A stretch of DNA of 7,640 nt from CAKOSP01 sp964404455 (GTDB lineage: Bacteria > Bacillota_I > Bacilli_A > RF39 > UBA660): assembly GCA_964404455.1 (NCBI GenBank), contig CAYOJY010000046.1:1-7640 (forward strand), written 5' to 3'. The notes under the pieces are model-generated. The model was given only the letters and a program-made list of their open reading frames with translations, ran no database searches and was not told where the DNA came from. Position 1 is the first letter of the stretch; each line of letters opens with the position of its first letter. Position numbers and translations under genes: made by a program. This document shows, one piece after another, positions 5,669 through 7,640 of this stretch.

Positions 5669-5691
5669 TCAAAATAAGACATTTTATGCAC

Positions 5692-5946
5692 TTTATATTT
5701 TTTTATATATTACCATTTGCAAAAATGAAAATCAAGAAATATGAACAATTATTTTTTTGCATTCTGAATCTATGTCAAGTTTTAGGACACGAAAGTTTCA
5801 CACAATTATACTTTAGCTAATAAATAGTTTCGATATTTTTGATTCGGAGTATATTTTTCTTAATTTCTCTTTTTCTTTATGTTTCTCAAAACCTTTTAAT
5901 CTCTTCTTTTGTATTGATTACATAGGCTAAAAAGATTATTGTATCA
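5692..5946. other. Intergenic region between ppdK and the ATPase locus, no intact gene
   Basis: Outside the operator there is no complete gene. On the minus strand a 34-codon open stretch (5917-5816, stop 5813-5815) encodes a lysine/glutamate-rich tail beginning S-I-Q-K-K-R-L-K-G-F-E-K-H. A weak promoter-like pair (TTGATT, 17 nt, extended TAATAT) lies near 5708-5736, reading toward the ATPase. No convincing terminator hairpin is seen just after the ppdK stop. Confidence 0.4.
5773..5930 (-). mobile_element. Possible truncated end of an IS3-family-like insertion sequence
   Basis: At 5773 the plus strand begins TGTCAAGTTTTAGGACAC, an imperfectly symmetrical TGTC...GACA sequence resembling the TG-starting terminal repeats of IS3-family elements. 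About 40 bp further in, a minus-strand frame ends at 5813. It contains IQKKRLKGF, similar to the C-terminal R-I-Q-K-K-L-K-G of IS150-type transposases, although the residues after it do not fit. The rest of an element would be missing, cut next to ppdK. This is pattern recall rather than an alignment, so treat it as a hypothesis. Confidence 0.25.
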
Positions 5947-7640
5947 TTAATTATTTTTTGTTGTTGCTTTTATGACCGCTTGAGCAGCCGCTAATTTAGC
6001 AATAGGAATACGGTATGGAGAACAAGATACATAATCAAGTCCTAAGTTATGACATAAGTAAACTGAAGCGGGATCTCCCCCATGCTCTCCGCAAATTCCT
6101 AATTTAAGATTTGGATTAACCTCTTTACCTTTTTTCACTGCTAACTCTATTAATTTCCCTACCCCTTCTTGATCGATTTTGATAAAAGGATCAAAATCAA
6201 ATATTTGTTTTTTATAATAAACATCTAAAAATTTAGCGACATCATCTCTAGAAAAACCATAAGTCATTTGGGTTAAATCGTTGGTTCCAAAAGAGAAAAA
6301 TTCAGCTGATTTGGCAATTTTTTCTGCAGTTACACAAGCTCTTGGTGTTTCAATCATCGTTCCAAGGGAATAATTTAATTCAATGTTTTCTTTTTTTAAT
6401 TCTTCATTTATTATTCTTACTATTATATCTTTAATATATATAAATTCTTTAATATCATTAATTAAAGGAATCATTAATTCAGGTTCAATCTTATAACCAT
6501 CTTTTAAAACATTTATTGCGGCCTTTATAATCGCTTTTGTTTGCATAATTGCTATTTCCGGATAAGTTATTGCCAATCTTACTCCCCGGTGACCCATCAT
6601 CGGATTGAATTCTTTTAAGTTCTCTATTCTTTTATTAATCTCATCAAAAGTAATATTTAAAGCTTTGGCTAATTCTTCCATTTCATTTTTTGTATGCGGT
6701 AAAAATTCATGAAAAGGTGGATCTAAATAACGAATTGTTATTGGATAACCATTCATCTTTTTAAATAATTCCTCAAAATCTTTTAATTGATATTGTAATA
6801 ATTTATTTAAAAATTCTTCTCTTTTACTTTGCGTATCAGATAAAATCATACATCTAAAATCAAAAATTCGTTTTTCATCAAAAAACATATGTTCAGTTCG
6901 ACAAAGCCCTATTCCCTCAGCTCCAAAAAATAAAGCATGCTCGGCATCTTTGGCATTATCGGCATTAGCTCTTACCTTTAACAAACGAATTTCATCTGCC
7001 CATTTCATAAACTTTTTAAAATCATCAGTTAATTCAGGATTTTTTGTTTCAATTTTGTTACCATATACAATTCCGGTATTTCCATTTAAAGAAATATAAT
7101 CTCCTTCATGATAAATTTCATTTTCTTTAGTAATCAATATTTTTTTATCTTCATCAATCATTAAATCAGAACAGCCACTAACACAACTTGTTCCCATTCC
7201 CCGAGCAACAACCGCTGCATGAGAAGTCATTCCCCCTCTTAAAGTTAAAATACCATGAGCAATAACCATTCCTTCAATATCTTCTGGAGAAGTTTCTGAT
7301 CTTACTAAAATTATATCTTTTTCCCCATTATTATAAGCATTAAGGGCATCATAAGCCGTGAAATAAATTTTACCCGTTGCTGAACCAGGTGAAGCGGCTA
7401 AACCCGAACCAATTTTTTTAGCTTCTTTTTCTGATTTTTCATCAAAATTAGGATGTAATAATTGATCTAATTGCTTGGGATCAACTTTTAATAAAGCTTC
7501 TTCAATAGAAATCATTCCTTCTTCTACTAAGGAAATGGCAATTTTCAAAGCCGCTTGAGCAGTTCTTTTTCCATTTCGCGTTTGTAACATGAATAGTTTT
7601 TCATTTTCAATTGTAAATTCCATATCCTGCATATCTTTAT
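5947..7640 (-). CDS. ppdK: Pyruvate, phosphate dikinase, C-terminal part (N-terminus beyond right edge)
   Basis: Interconverts pyruvate + ATP + phosphate with PEP + AMP + pyrophosphate; in fermentative bacteria it often works in glycolysis with pyrophosphate. The frame is open to the window edge. About 564 of the usual 870-900 residues are present, so the methionine at 7632 is internal (K-D-M-Q-D-M-E-F precedes the typical M-L-Q-T-R-N-G-K-R-T). Numbered from that Met: end of the ATP-binding domain (1-70); phosphohistidine domain with GGMTSHAAVVARGMG (133-147), catalytic His 138 and the regulatory-type Thr two residues before it; and the PEP/pyruvate TIM barrel with GAEGIGLCRTEHMFF (237-251), GHRGVRLAITYPEI (347-360), FSFGTNDLTQMTYGFSRDD (446-464) and GICGEHGGDP with catalytic Cys 514. 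The terminal C-S-P-Y-R-I-P-I-A-K-L-A-A-A-Q-A is complete. No defect is seen. It is followed by a gene-poor region without a clear terminator. Confidence 0.96.
   Translation of the reverse strand, partial: KDMQDMEFTIENEKLFMLQTRNGKRTAQAALKIAISLVEEGMISIEEALLKVDPKQLDQLLHPNFDEKSEKEAKKIGSGLAASPGSATGKIYFTAYDALNAYNNGEKDIILVRSETSPEDIEGMVIAHGILTLRGGMTSHAAVVARGMGTSCVSGCSDLMIDEDKKILITKENEIYHEGDYISLNGNTGIVYGNKIETKNPELTDDFKKFMKWADEIRLLKVRANADNAKDAEHALFFGAEGIGLCRTEHMFFDEKRIFDFRCMILSDTQSKREEFLNKLLQYQLKDFEELFKKMNGYPITIRYLDPPFHEFLPHTKNEMEELAKALNITFDEINKRIENLKEFNPMMGHRGVRLAITYPEIAIMQTKAIIKAAINVLKDGYKIEPELMIPLINDIKEFIYIKDIIVRIINEELKKENIELNYSLGTMIETPRACVTAEKIAKSAEFFSFGTNDLTQMTYGFSRDDVAKFLDVYYKKQIFDFDPFIKIDQEGVGKLIELAVKKGKEVNPNLKLGICGEHGGDPASVYLCHNLGLDYVSCSPYRIPIAKLAAAQAVIKATTKNN

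Noticed and set aside
5636..5783. Direct repeat GTCAAGTTTT at 5636-5645 and 5774-5783
   Set aside because: Only 10 bp and AT-rich; flanking bases differ. It may be chance and does not by itself define an element.
1..7640. Mollicutes genetic code (TGA as tryptophan)
   Set aside because: Conserved tryptophans in ProRS, XseA and NusB are TGG, and no long gene needs TGA read-through.
1..7640. CRISPR arrays, tRNA or rRNA genes, T-box or riboswitch
   Set aside because: I saw no regularly spaced repeats, no cloverleaf or rRNA-like segments, and no long structured leader. The promoters that can be placed leave only short leaders.

Overview
The window is AT-rich DNA from a low-GC Gram-positive bacterium. 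The genes read cleanly in the standard bacterial code: conserved tryptophans are TGG and no essential gene is broken by TGA, which argues against the Mycoplasma/Spiroplasma code. Several traits together suggest an uncultured gut Bacilli lineage near the base of the Mollicutes (RF39-like or Erysipelotrichia-like): a short archaeal-type prolyl-tRNA synthetase, a pyruvate phosphate dikinase, an AAA_14/DUF4143 ATPase, and a secreted protein with a SipW-type signal peptide. This placement is inference.

Left end (1-530): two divergent genes share a compact control region. On the minus strand, a gene for a secreted or surface protein runs off the left edge; only its first 74 residues are present. 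On the plus strand is a very small ribbon-helix-helix (RHH) DNA-binding protein gene with an in-frame TAA in its second helix. Their back-to-back promoters are separated and overlapped by a 20-bp palindrome, a likely operator.

Centre left (505-3836): a tight minus-strand operon nusB-xseA-xseB-proS, with gaps of 3, -11 and 1 nt. It runs from an extended -10 promoter to a hairpin terminator that starts inside the proS stop codon. It combines transcription antitermination, exonuclease VII and tRNA(Pro) charging.

Centre (3837-4388): about 550 bp with no intact gene. It holds short ORF remnants on the minus strand, one apparently frameshifted, a promoter-like site followed by a small hairpin, and the terminator of the next gene. 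It looks like decayed accessory DNA.

Centre right (4332-5691): a single-gene minus-strand unit for an AAA_14/DUF4143 ATPase. It has a near-consensus sigma-A promoter, a perfect 12-bp inverted repeat touching the -35 box, and its own terminator. About 250 bp upstream of it hold possible insertion-sequence debris.

Right end (5947-7640): the C-terminal two thirds of pyruvate phosphate dikinase on the minus strand, cut by the window edge. Core metabolic and information genes thus alternate with two small, self-regulated-looking accessory loci. The most interesting signals are the two palindromic control regions and the interrupted RHH regulator.
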